From Metabacillus rhizolycopersici (GTDB lineage Bacteria; Bacillota; Bacilli; Bacillales; Bacillaceae), in NCBI RefSeq assembly GCF_020075705.1, contig NZ_JAIQUM010000030.1, forward strand, positions 1-58,659: a DNA stretch of 58,659 nt. Reading direction: 5' to 3'. How positions within the stretch are numbered: the stretch's first letter is position 1; each line of letters begins with the position of its first letter. The notes beneath the pieces are model-generated. The model did not search any database. It had not been told where the DNA came from and saw only the letters and a list, made by a program, of their open reading frames with translations. Of the stretch, positions 35,428 through 44,551 are shown piece by piece. The translations under genes were made by a program, and so were the position numbers.

Positions 35428-36072
35428 ATGAAATATGTTTTTTATGTATTAGGAATTTTAATATTAACCCTTGGTATTTCTTTCACTATACAATCAGATC
35501 TTGGAACTTCACCTTTTGACGCACTTTTGGTAGGACTATCTTTAAATGTGGGGCTTACTGTGGGAAGTTGGGAAATAATAATAGCGTTATTATTGATATA
35601 CTGTAATTCATTTTTAAAAAAACAAAGACCAGAAGTTTCGGGGTTGTTAACAGCATTGATAACAGGTGTTGGTATTGATATGTGGCTTTTTTTATTGCGC
35701 GATTTGTTAACGCCTGAACAATGGTACAGCAAAGTTATTTGTCTTGGAATCGGCTTAATTGTTATTGGATTAGGGACTGCAACATATTTGCATACAAATT
35801 TTGCACCGATTCCAATTGACCGATTAACATTAATCATACAAGAATTAACTAGAACAAATATTTTTTTTTCGAGAACATTCATTTACCTCGTATTCTTGAT
35901 AATGGCAATGATTTTACATGGACCAATTGGTGTTGGAACTTTATTAACCGTTTGTTTAGGTGGGCTAATACTCTATTACTTTATGCCATTTACTAAGAAA
36001 ATATTGGACCGCTTATTAATACACTCTAGTACATCACCAAATTATGATAAAGATAAAAAGCATTCAATATAG
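35428..36072 (+). CDS. YczE/YitT-like integral membrane protein
   Basis: The 214-aa protein has five to six hydrophobic helices, beginning YVFYVLGILILTLGISFTIQ and then SDLGTSPFDALLVGLS. The D-LGTSPFDAL motif after helix 1 is typical of YczE-like proteins. Its function is unknown; YczE influences phosphopantetheinyl-linked synthesis in B. subtilis. It is divergent from marR and shares its operator region. A terminator-like GCATTC/GAATGC hairpin overlaps the stop at 36058-36080, followed by a family 1 motif at 36089. Confidence 0.75.
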   Translation: MKYVFYVLGILILTLGISFTIQSDLGTSPFDALLVGLSLNVGLTVGSWEIIIALLLIYCNSFLKKQRPEVSGLLTALITGVGIDMWLFLLRDLLTPEQWYSKVICLGIGLIVIGLGTATYLHTNFAPIPIDRLTLIIQELTRTNIFFSRTFIYLVFLIMAMILHGPIGVGTLLTVCLGGLILYYFMPFTKKILDRLLIHSSTSPNYDKDKKHSI

Positions 36073-36132
36073 AATGCTTTTTATCTTTATTGTTCAACAA
36101 ACGGCCCTTTAATGGAATAGGTTGTTTGATTG

Positions 36133-36282
36133 CGTTTGTAAAAGTATACCTTTATAAACGCAGTGAAGGAAACTATGAAACTCAGTAAAATGAAGTTTGA
36201 AAAGGTGTTAAAAAATATTAATAAACGTTTATATTTTCGACCCACCTTTTTAAACACAAATAGTATAATTGTGTTTAAAAAT
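36133..36282. promoter_or_regulatory. res site of the Tn3-family element
   Basis: Three inverted-repeat subsites precede tnpR: CGTTTGTAAAAG..TTTATAAACG (36133-36160), ATAAACGTTTAT (about 36222-36233) and TTTAAACACAA..TTGTGTTTAAA (about 36248-36280). This three-subsite layout is standard for Tn3-type res. Confidence 0.75.
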
Positions 36283-36300
36283 ATAAGAGGTGTATACAGA

Positions 36301-36939
36301 ATGGCCACAATTTATGGATATATACGTGTTAGTACGAGAGAACAAAATGAGCAACGTCAGTTGCAGAAAATGATGGAACGAGGGGTAGAAGCTCGCCGTA
36401 TATTTGTCGATAAGGCAAGTGGGAAAGATTTTGATCGTCCGCAGTATCAATTGATGTGCAAGGTCCTCAGCGAAGGGGATATTGTCTATATGGATGCACT
36501 TGATCGTATGGGACGGAACTATGATGAGGTTATTGCAGAATGGAAGTACATTACAAGAGACTTGAAAGCCGATATTATCGTACTAGAGAATGAATCCTTA
36601 TTTGACAGTCGTAAGTTTCGTGAAATGGGCGATATGGGACGATTAATGGAAGACCAATTTTTATCTTTACTTTCGTATGTTGCTGATCAAGAACGTAAGA
36701 AAATTCGCCAAAGGCAAGCAGAGGGTATAGCAGTAGCTAAATCCCAAGGGAAACACTTAGGTCGGCCTCAAATGAACTTTTCAAATCTCAGCAAGAAACA
36801 GCGTCAAATAATAGAAGAAAACCATTCAAATTGGAGAAACGGAAACATAACAGGAGTTATGTTTATGGAGATGTTAGAACTAAAGAAAAACACGTTTTAT
36901 AAAATACTGAAAGAATATGAAGAAGTAAGGAATAGGTAG
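36301..36939 (+). CDS. tnpR: Serine resolvase of the Tn3-family element
   Basis: This 212-aa protein starts at the ATG at 36301, behind AAGAGGTG. An upstream in-frame ATG at 36163 would put 46 extra residues through the res site and is rejected. Catalytic features: IYGYIRVSTREQNEQRQ with the nucleophilic serine, DKASGKDFDRPQY, ALDRMGRNYDEV. The C-terminal helix-turn-helix is NITGVMFMEMLELKKNTFYK. It resolves cointegrates at the adjacent res. It is intact, unlike its transposase. Confidence 0.93.
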   Translation: MATIYGYIRVSTREQNEQRQLQKMMERGVEARRIFVDKASGKDFDRPQYQLMCKVLSEGDIVYMDALDRMGRNYDEVIAEWKYITRDLKADIIVLENESLFDSRKFREMGDMGRLMEDQFLSLLSYVADQERKKIRQRQAEGIAVAKSQGKHLGRPQMNFSNLSKKQRQIIEENHSNWRNGNITGVMFMEMLELKKNTFYKILKEYEEVRNR

Positions 36940-37165
36940 CTATTTGAAATATTTTTTGTCCAGTTTCAAGTTAATAAAAATAACTTTTAAGGGGAAAATG
37001 GCAGCAAAATCATCGGATGCTACCTCTACTCCTATAAGGTAATCAAGGAATTTGAGATTGGAATGCTCCCTTGATTTTGGAAGCTCCTTATTGTATTGGG
37101 GGATTCTTCATATGCAACAGTTCATTCCCTGAATTGCTCACATCCCCCATAAGGAAAGGGTAAAT

Positions 37166-40100
37166 ATGAATATGAAAAAAAACATAACTAACCAAAAACG
37201 GTTGAGGATTCTTAGTGAGGATGAAATAAGGATCATTTATGACATTCCAAGCTTCACATATGAAGATCGCTGTTCTTATTTTTCTCTCTCACAGCCAGAG
37301 AAAGAGTTGCTACACACATTGCGCTCTATCAAATCTAAGGCTTATTTTGTTCTACAATTGGGGTATTTCAAAGCTAAACAACTATTTTTTACATTCGGCC
37401 TCCATGAGGTAGAAGAGGATCTTCAGTATGTTATAAAGGAATATTTCAACAATAGTAAGGTCGATGACTTGAGTTCAATTGATAAGTCTACTAGGTTAAA
37501 ACAACAACAATTGATTCTTAACTTATTTAACTACCGTAGTTGCGGTGCCGAAGAACGGTGTAAGATGGAGGAAAAAGCTCAAAAGGCTGCAGCATTTTGT
37601 GGTAAGCCCATTTATATCTTTCGGGAAATCATGAATTATTTGTCTGAAAGCTGCATTGTTGTTCCTGGCTATAGTTTTATGCAAGATATGATCGGACAGG
37701 CAATAATCCATGAGCAAAACCGATTAATCACATTGATGCAGGATTATCTTAAACAGACTGATATTGAATCCTTAGATCGATTACTTGAAGACTCTTCAGG
37801 TCTGTATGAAATTACACTACTGAAACATGAACCAAAAGACTTTAGCGCCACTGAAATAAAGATTGAAATGAATCGTGGTAAAAAAATACAGCATTTGTAT
37901 CACCTTGCTCAAGAACTGTTACCAAAGTTAGATATTTCTAATGAAAGCATCAAGTATTATGCTTCATTAGTCAGTTACTACTCTGTCTACAAGCTCAAAC
38001 GACTGAATGTATGGATTGTTTATGTTTATTTGTTATGTTTTGTATCCCATCGTTATCAACGGATGCATGACAATCTGATCAACACCTTCATCTATAGCGT
38101 AAGAGGTTATGCTGATGAAGCTAAATTAGCATCAAAAGAACGAGTTTACGAATGCTATACAGAGAGCAATCAAGACATGAAAAAAGCAGGGGAACTACTC
38201 AAGATATTCACTGATGATCATATCCCTGCTGATACTCCCTTTAAGGATATTCAAGGTCGTGCATTTACTATTCTGGAACGTCAGAAACTGGAATCCATAG
38301 CGAATCAGATCACTACAAATATAAAATATGATGAAACTGCCTTCCAATGGGAACATATTGATCAGCAGGCACGAAGATTTAAACGCTATTTAAGATCCAT
38401 ATTTTTGCAGGTTGATTTCTTAGCTCCTTCACCTAATGATCCCTTAATTAAAGCAGTCAATTTTATGAAGACTGCTTTTAATAAGAATAAATCGTTAGGA
38501 CAATATCACTCGGATCATTTACCAAATGGTTTCATTCCCGATGGTGTGAAGCGTTACATCTATCAACAAAAAGTAATCTTAGTGGATCGCTATGAATTTT
38601 TAGTCTATCGCCTCCTACGCAACCGTTTGGAAGCAGGGGATATTTTTTGTCGTGACAGTATCCGATTTCGCAGTTTTGAGGATGACCTGATCAATGATCG
38701 TCAATGGCAACAGAAAGAAACGTTGATAGCTGATACTGGTCTGACGATTTTCAATCAACCCATTCATAGTCATTTAGTGGAGCTTGAGAGGAGATTGGAA
38801 GATAGAATTACTGAGGTTAACCAAAGCATTTCATCTGGCGAAAATGAACATCTTCAAATTAAAAGACGGGGTTCACATACCCGATGGACACTACCTTATA
38901 CCCGGGACACAGACTCTATTAATCATTCATTCTACGATACATTAAAGCAAATAGAAATTACGAGTGTCTTTCATTTCGTTCATCAACACTGTCAATTCCT
39001 TGACTCATTTGAGCACATTCTAGGACGTTATGCAAAACAGAATAAAGACAATCGTATTCTTGTCGCCTGTCTGATAGCTTGGGGAACCAACATGGGTTTA
39101 GGTAGAATGGGAGAAATTTCTGATATTAGCTATCCATTACTGGCTGCCACATCTGATAACTTTATTCGTCTGGAGACTTTAAAAGAAGCGAATGATTGTA
39201 TCAGTAATGCAATCGCCAAACTCCCAATCTTTAAACATTATGACATTGGTGAGACGATTCATTCTAGTAGTGACGGACAGAAAATTGAGACTCGAATCAA
39301 TACCATTAATTCTCGTTATTCACCTAAATACTTCGGTCTTGGTAAAGGGATTGTTTCCTACACAATGGTAGCCAATCATATCCCTGTAAATGCTCGAATT
39401 ATTGGGGCTAATGAGCATGAAAGTCATTATGTATTTGATATTCTATTCAACAACACAACTGATATTCAGCCTGATGTGCATTCCACGGATACACATGGAA
39501 CCAATGAGGTGAACTTTGCTATTCTTCACTTTTTTGGTTATCAGTTTGCGCCTCGCTACAAGGATATTCACGATAAAGTTAACAAATCTCTTTACGGATT
39601 CAAACATCCAAGCCAATATGGCGATAATCTGATCATGCCAGTCCGAAAGATTAATACGAATCTCATTATAGAAGAATGGGAAAATATTCAACGAATTATG
39701 CTATCCCTTGCAGTTAAAACAACCACACAGAGCATTATAATTGGTAAGCTGAGTGCTTATGCACGGAAGAACAAAACCAAACGTGCTTTATGGGAGTACG
39801 ATAACATCATAAGAAGTCTATATTTTTTGGATTATATTGATTCTCCACCTTTACGCCGGAACGGAATGTGCAAAAGGCATTAAATCGGGGGGAAAGTTAT
39901 CATAAATTACGCAAAGCAGTATCATTTGCTAATTTTGGAAAATTACGTTTTAAAAATGAAAATGATCAACATATCTGGGGTGAATGCAGTCGCTTACTCT
40001 CCAATTGCATTATTTATTACAATGCCAGTATTTTATCTAATATGTTGGCCTACAGAGAAACAAAGGGACTGGATTCATATGTTATGAAACAAATCTCTCC

Positions 40101-40224
40101 AGTAGCATGGCAACATATTAACTTCTATGGAAGATACGAGTTTGATATACAACAAGAGTCTGTTGACATGGATGCAATCATTCAAGAATTAGCCCAATTA
40201 AAGGTAATATCAGAAACAGAGTAA
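37166..40224 (+). pseudogene. tnpA: Tn3-family transposase, frameshifted by a 5-bp tandem duplication
   Basis: The main frame (905 codons) has the N-terminal end-binding region (ILSEDEIRIIYDIPSF) and the DDE core (SSSDGQKIETR, HSTDTHGTNEVNFAILHFF). It ends PPLRRNGMCKRH at about 39883. The rest is in another frame: VQKALNRGESYHKLRKAVS to SETE, 40224, including the catalytic E (NRGE). The shift is caused by CGGAA repeated back to back at 39857-39866; removing one copy restores RRNVQKALNRGE. The C-terminal catalytic glutamate is lost, so the protein should be inactive. The length without the defect is about 1018 aa, normal for the family. Confidence 0.9.
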
Positions 40225-40232
40225 ACAATGTT

Positions 40233-40272
40233 TAAGGAGTACTTCCCTAATCTTTCAGTGAAGTACTCCTTA
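40233..40272 (+). terminator. Terminator after the transposase
   Basis: AAGGAGTACTTC and GAAGTACTCCTT are perfect 12-bp arms, with TAAT rather than a T run after; it abuts the right terminal repeat. Confidence 0.6.
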
Positions 40273-40306
40273 ATCCACCTTTTCGGGGGGATGGGCAAAA
40301 ACACCC
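40268..40306. repeat. Right Tn3-type terminal inverted repeat
   Basis: 39 bp, reverse complement of 31080-31118, followed by TACAA (40307-40311). Confidence 0.95.
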
Positions 40307-40411
40307 TACAAACAAACCTTTCATTGCACTTTTGCCACTTGTTCTTTCTATAACTATTCTACTTTCGTCTACCATTACTTTTGTTCCTGATTTTAATTCA
40401 AATGTTTTCAT
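40307..40411 (-). pseudogene. Small gene, 5' part, split by Tn3-family insertion
   Basis: From ATG at 40411, behind AGGAGG (40422-40427), this codes MKTFELKSGTKVMVDESRIV, then IERTSGKSAMKGLFV, 35 codons, and runs into the transposon right end. The continuation is at 30859-31074. The intact gene would be 106 aa. Confidence 0.85.
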
Positions 40412-40559
40412 TTTCTTAACCTCCTACCTGTCTCCTATTATAACTCAAAAAATAAAATTTAAGCTTTTACCGTCTTAAAAACCAAACTTATATGCTAGCC
40501 ATCTATTATTCAACTGAATTATTATTTGATAAAAAGCCTTACTGTATTAAAGTAAAATG

Positions 40560-40753
40560 ATGTTTGAACAAAAAAGTCCTCTTGGTATGATACGAGGTAT
40601 CCGATGCTGCGCAGCACAAGGACCCTAATTGACCAAGGAGGACTCAAAATGAAGTATAAACAACACAAAAAGATTTTAAAACTTACTGACAAAACTTTGA
40701 TTATGGGAATAGATATAGCTAAACACAAGCATGTAGCAAGGCTTTTTTTATAA
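40560..40753 (+). mobile_element. IS110-family left-end fragment with truncated transposase
   Basis: From ATG at 40649 (behind CAAGGAGG), 34 codons read MKYKQHKKILKLTDKTLIMG then IDIAKHKHVARLFL. The GIDIAKHKH motif is the first catalytic aspartate of the DEDD domain of IS110 transposases. The upstream 90 bp (AAGTCCTCTTGGTATGATAC onward, with several short stems) is the non-coding left end where IS110 elements encode their bridge RNA. Everything after codon 34 is missing. Confidence 0.65.
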
Positions 40754-40832
40754 ACTTGCATCTTTTTTATAAATATCGTGACTTTATTTCAAATTTCCAA
40801 AAAGGCTCCTCACGTTGAATTAACAGCTATAA

Positions 40833-41471
40833 TTATTTGTATTTATCCATCCAATTATGAATAATGCTTTTTACATTTCCAGTACTTTCCTTAACATCCT
40901 CAAAGATCATAGCAAGAAGGGCAAACCAGGAGATTTCTTCCTGATATGGATTATTCTTATTAATGTATTTCAGTACCTGTTTTAATTCTTTCATTCGCTC
41001 CTCATCTATGTGATTGTGAAGATACGTTTTCACAAATGCATTCAGAAGGTTCGTGTTTCGAATACTGGCATCTAACAATAGGGCTGTAGCCTTTGATGGC
41101 GTCACATCCAGAGCACAAGATAAAGAAAAAATATTTTCATAGGAAGTTTGAGTAAAACGGATGGTGATTCGTTCATTTTTCCCTGATTGATATTTCCTTT
41201 GTAAAGATTCCTTCCCCCAATCCCCAAAATAAACCGTATTTAAAAACTGATAATCCCTTCTAAAATATCTGGAAAGATATTCAATGACTTTTCTTGATTG
41301 CAGACCCTTCTCACATAAAATTTCTGCTACATCTTTTACAGGTGTATTCGTGATGTAAGACAAGCGATATATACAATCTTTGAGATTGATAGAAATTGTC
41401 GGTTTGACGTCTCTTTTTTTATCAGTACGAATCTTTCTTATTTTCGTTTCCATTACCTCTTCCCTTTGCAT
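40833..41471 (-). CDS. Plasmid-type hypothetical protein, possibly DNA binding
   Basis: The protein is about 212 aa from ATG at 41471 (behind AAAGAGGG; ATGs at 41534 and 41453 are alternatives). It has a basic N-terminus (METKIRKIRTDKKRDVKP), then a helical, RHH-like pattern (TISINLKDCIYRLSYITNTP, DVAEILCEKGLQSRKVIEYL), and a similar second unit (ERITIRFTQTSYENIFSLSC, PSKATALLLDA). Two related ribbon-helix-helix-like modules suggest a partition, copy-control or conjugation regulator. The family is not recognised. An 8-bp-armed palindrome overlaps its upstream region. Confidence 0.55.
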   Translation of the reverse strand: MQREEVMETKIRKIRTDKKRDVKPTISINLKDCIYRLSYITNTPVKDVAEILCEKGLQSRKVIEYLSRYFRRDYQFLNTVYFGDWGKESLQRKYQSGKNERITIRFTQTSYENIFSLSCALDVTPSKATALLLDASIRNTNLLNAFVKTYLHNHIDEERMKELKQVLKYINKNNPYQEEISWFALLAMIFEDVKESTGNVKSIIHNWMDKYK

Positions 41472-41498
41472 TGCTATCCCTCTTTTCCAAATTTCGTT

Positions 41499-41521
41499 TA
41501 GGACACTGTCCTCGTGTCCTA
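41499..41521. promoter_or_regulatory. Palindrome upstream of the RHH-like gene
   Basis: TAGGACAC and GTGTCCTA are perfect 8-bp arms with a 7-bp spacer, an operator candidate between divergent genes. Confidence 0.55.
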
Positions 41522-41621
41522 GATATATTTCCATGTATATGGGGGATGGGGAAGAGTTATGTTTGAAAATTCGTTAATGTGTCCATACTGTTTATAAGAA
41601 TTATAGAAAAGGGGAAAAAGG

Positions 41622-41726
41622 ATGAAAATGACGAAAGATGAAGCAAAAGCTTTGGCTAAAAGAGGAATTGAGGTAAGTACGAAATACAGCATTCCATTAA
41701 AAACGAAAAAGAAGAAAGAGGCTTAA
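41622..41726 (+). CDS. Very small basic protein
   Basis: The 34-aa protein reads MKMTKDEAKALAKRGIEV then STKYSIPLKTKKKKEA, behind AAAAAGG. It ends in a strong terminator at 41754-41781 and is divergent from the RHH-like gene. Its tidy start, length and terminator argue for a real small gene. Function unknown. Confidence 0.5.
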   Translation: MKMTKDEAKALAKRGIEVSTKYSIPLKTKKKKEA

Positions 41727-41753
41727 TTCTCAGGTCCATCTTTTACATGTTTG

Positions 41754-41782
41754 ATCTTTGGATATCATCCAAAGATTTTTTC
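41754..41782 (+). terminator. Terminator of the 34-aa gene
   Basis: ATCTTTGGATATCATCCAAAG continues to ATTTTTT: a perfect stem of 10-11 bp with a 3-nt loop and a T run. Confidence 0.85.
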
Positions 41783-41814
41783 ATGCTTTACCTTTCCTTC
41801 ACTCTTGCTGCAAG

Positions 41815-42152
41815 AGTCTGCATATAAGATTCTGCCAGTTTAGCAGGATAGTATCCAACCCTTTATATGGATAGTTTTTCCAGAACGAAGCATTCCCAAG
41901 TGGCCTTTTCATATTTACTAAAACTGGCTGCTATCCTTTTCGTCCTTATTCTTTTGTCTTTTAACGGTCTTCGGCTCGTTCGGTACGGCGGCTTGCCGTA
42001 AATGGAACAGGAACACCTACGGAATGTAGGCGTTAGCCGTACAGACCGTGGTTATCGGTCCATTTAGTATCGAAGCGACACGTACCGGAATGACAGAAAG
42101 CGTTCTTTGCTTTCTGATCAGTCCGTAGTGCTTCCGTCCAAAAGAGTTTTGG
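41815..42152 (+). ncRNA. Structured RNA locus A, short relative of the 47.3-48.2 kb RNA
   Basis: The 5' part has interleaved pairings: GCCAGTTT (41834-41841) with AAACTGGC (41921-41928), and GGATAG (41846-41851) with CTATCC (41931-41936), an H-type pseudoknot. The 3' part (41967-42140) aligns along its length with 48040-48218, with compensatory changes: hairpin TACGGC/GCCGTA here is TATGGC/GCCGTA there, a G-U change valid only on the + strand; CAGAAAGC/GCTTTCTG here is CAAAAAG/CTTTTTG there. AATGG (42001) pairs with CCATT (42060) in both. It ends with CCAAAA/TTTTGG and a T-rich stretch. There is no open frame. Confidence 0.75.
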
Positions 42153-42823
42153 TTTCTATTCAAATTAAGTCAGCAAAGAGACCTTTTCACTTTTTTATTT
42201 TGTATCTTTTATGATTAATAACGTCTAATTTCTCCATCACTCACTTGAAATTCATAGGTGAGTTCATACATGTTCACAAGGATGTCTAAAATCACCTTTT
42301 AATAACTAATACTCTGTAAATTTCACCTTTTCCCTTCCTAATTAAAGGATCTAGTCTTTAGCCCGTTCCTTTTAACTAGTAGCTACATAATTTATTAAGC
42401 AAAGGTTTTACTATAATGAGAGCTGTTTTAAACGATGTATACATTTAGTCAAATTTATATATTTAAAGCATACGTATGGGTGTAACTACACAACAAGAAT
42501 CCTTCTAAAACTTGCACCCCACCTTTTTTATCAACTAATCTATAATTTACAAAGTTTTATTGATTTGATTCGGAAACAATCGATACCCGTAACGTTTCTC
42601 TCCGTTAAACACCTTTTACTTTCCACCGCAAAAATACCATAGACTCCTATTATCTCTTGGCATAGATAGCAAACTAAAAACTTATCTGTTGCACCTAAAA
42701 CATAATGACCAAGACCCCTAAAATAGTAAACACAATATGTGCATCAGTCTCACCATCAGGAAACGATCCATCTTTCATTACATAAGAGTTATTCCTGCCA
42801 ACAACCTTGATCAGCTTTTTGGT
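42153..42823. other. Intergenic, nothing convincing
   Basis: AT-rich DNA without a supported gene. Short open frames lack ribosome sites. No repeats shared with the rest of the window were seen. Confidence 0.5.
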
Positions 42824-43252
42824 CTATCCGATTTTGATGGAGATACCTCCTTGATTTCTGAAAACGTATCGGTCAGAAAGTACCTTCCCTTCGCGTCTTT
42901 CAATCGATTGCTCACAACGATCTGAGGTTATTGATGATCCAACAACTGATTCAGTAGCTTTTTCAATCACGTCTTCTCCAAGTATGTTAACGTTGACGTC
43001 TTTATCTCCTCCCTGTTTGGATGGGTTTTGTTCCATCCATAACCAATGATGATCAACCGACCACGACGCAGAGGGAAGAGTGACGTCCTTACCTTTATGT
43101 TGATTTATTATTGATGCAAATGCTGGAGAACTAGCTGCTGAAAATAGTGCGGCTCGGATAATTTGGTTACGATCTAGATCAGTCGCATGAAACAAATCAT
43201 CTACATATTTCTTAAACTCATCTGCATAACGAACCGTCGGACGATAGACCAT
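42824..43252 (-). CDS. Putative RHH-type regulator of the mobile segment
   Basis: The 142-aa protein has an N-terminal helical, arginine-containing pattern (MVYRPTVRYADEFKKYVDDL, then DLDRNQIIRAALFSAASSPA) that fits a ribbon-helix-helix or relaxosome accessory protein. The C-terminal half is polar and low in structure. Its ATG overlaps the stop of the 41-aa gene upstream (TAATG), so they are translationally coupled. It is divergent from the XRE regulator across a 16-bp-armed inverted repeat. The family is not recognised. Confidence 0.5.
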   Translation of the reverse strand: MVYRPTVRYADEFKKYVDDLFHATDLDRNQIIRAALFSAASSPAFASIINQHKGKDVTLPSASWSVDHHWLWMEQNPSKQGGDKDVNVNILGEDVIEKATESVVGSSITSDRCEQSIERREGKVLSDRYVFRNQGGISIKIG

Positions 43253-43377
43253 TATTTCTCACTTCCTTGAGTTCGAGTATCTTTTCGCGATACCAGTTCT
43301 TCTAGAAGTCTTTTCCCTTCCTCTGTGAGAAAGACGTCCTTACCTTCAAGCAATAAAAGAGCCATTTCTTTAATCAT
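43252..43377 (-). CDS. Small 41-aa protein, first gene of a coupled pair
   Basis: It reads MIKEMALLLLEGKDVFLTEE then GKRLLEELVSRKDTRTQGSEK, behind AGGAGG. The hydrophobic-plus-charged helix pattern looks like a regulatory or antitoxin-like peptide. Stop and next start overlap, which supports the frame. Function unknown. Confidence 0.6.
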   Translation of the reverse strand: MIKEMALLLLEGKDVFLTEEGKRLLEELVSRKDTRTQGSEK

Positions 43378-43443
43378 TCGTATACCTCCTTTTGATTGAC
43401 GTCTTATTTTTGACGTCCTTTACTACATGCTATTAAACAGTGC

Positions 43444-43498
43444 TTGTCCATTATTCACACTTTGATGAAAAAATCACAGGAATGTGAATAATGGACAA
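43444..43498. promoter_or_regulatory. Perfect 16-bp-armed inverted repeat in a divergent promoter
   Basis: TTGTCCATTATTCACA (43444-43459) and TGTGAATAATGGACAA (43483-43498) are separated by 23 bp between the divergent 41-aa/142-aa operon and the XRE gene. It is an operator for either regulator, or an oriT/origin-type element. Confidence 0.7.
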
Positions 43499-43550
43499 CA
43501 TATCAGTCAATGATGTTGCTAATAAACTTTATCTGGAGGCTGATATAACA

Positions 43551-43775
43551 ATGTTTGGAATTGGTAAGAAGAGATCCACATTCGGTAAATTCCTAGATAG
43601 AAATTCCATCACACAAGAGGAGCTATCAAAACGTAGTGGAGTAAACAGAAACAGTATTAGTCGATTAACAAAGTCAAATGAGAATCGTCCTTCAATGAAG
43701 AATGCGCAGAAGATAATAAAGGCATTAAAAAAGGTTGGATATAATGTTGATTATGATGACTTCTGGAGTATGTAG
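43551..43775 (+). CDS. XRE-family helix-turn-helix regulator
   Basis: The 74-aa protein has helix-turn-helix FGKFLDRNSITQEELSKRSG, then VNRNSISRLTKSNENRPSMK. I choose the ATG at 43551 behind TGGAGG; the in-frame ATG at 43491 lies inside the right arm of the inverted repeat and lacks a ribosome site. It is a likely repressor of itself and of the divergent pair. It ends in a hairpin (TATTAATAAT/ATTATTAATA) without a T run. Confidence 0.85.
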   Translation: MFGIGKKRSTFGKFLDRNSITQEELSKRSGVNRNSISRLTKSNENRPSMKNAQKIIKALKKVGYNVDYDDFWSM

Positions 43776-43814
43776 TATTAATAATCACTTAATTATTAAT
43801 ACTCAATTAGAAGA

Positions 43815-43960
43815 ATTGCTGTGTGGGACTTCAGGTAGTTCTGGTAACTCCAGCCCCTTGGTGTGCTCTTCGGAGACCGAAAGACTTGGGTGGCTTTTAA
43901 CAACTAGATCCTTACGAGCGAAGGGTCGGGCAAAACTTTATTTTGTTCCCTACTTCATAA
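43815..43960 (+). ncRNA. Possible structured RNA, multi-hairpin
   Basis: There are consecutive stems CTGG/CCAG, TCTTCGG/CCGAAAGA, GATCCTT/AAGGGTC (one G-U) and GGG-AAAA/TTGT-CCC, with no coding frame, after the XRE gene. The strand is taken from the G-U pair only. A long-looped hairpin ACCCACC/GGTGGGT at 44077-44117 may terminate it. The rest of the gap to 44551 shows no supported gene. Confidence 0.35.
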
Positions 43961-44551
43961 AACCTACAATTTGTTATGGTTTTATATAACATGTTATGGT
44001 TTTGAAGGAGCTGGCTTAAGTTTCATTTTATCTTTTTCAGGATCCAATTTAACATTTCTCCTTGAATAAAAAAAATGACCCACCTTGGTCCGCATTAGAA
44101 AGAGGCGTGGTGGGTTCTGTTACATTTAACATATCTTTCTGGTGAAGCAATGTCAAGGGATTAGCAAGTTTAGAATATATGCCTGATTTTTAGAACCTCT
44201 TATCTGAGATATTACCTTAGTGAGTATGGGTGAGAAAGTGTTAAGGTTTTTGATCTATAATTTAATTATTGTAAACAACAATATAAAGGTGTTTTTCATT
44301 AATTCTAAATGTTTATCGGATATTTATTTAAGGTATTATAAGATAACGAAAAAATGCCCGCATTTCTCTGCACGTTTCCAATCTAATCATTGGATAAGTA
44401 ATCTTTTTCATAAACACGTCTTACCTTCACTCGAATCGTTCAAAAATGCCCTCAATCGATAACAGCAAGATTACGGTTTACTAAGTTTAATTATTCATTC
44501 GATGATTCTACTTCGACTATCTTAGTCATAACTCTCACTCCTATTGATAGG

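Noticed and set aside
36163..36300. N-terminal extension of the Tn3 resolvase to ATG 36163
   Set aside because: It would translate through the res subsites. The ATG at 36301 has a proper ribosome site and gives the normal resolvase length.
39840..39900. Programmed ribosomal frameshift in the Tn3 transposase
   Set aside because: There is no slippery heptamer. The shift is fully explained by an exact CGGAA tandem duplication.
42737..42925. 62-aa open frame (+)
   Set aside because: Lies antisense to the 142-aa gene and has no ribosome site.
44220..44462. 80-aa open frame (+)
   Set aside because: No ribosome site, unconvincing composition and no similarity recognised; probably chance in AT-rich DNA.
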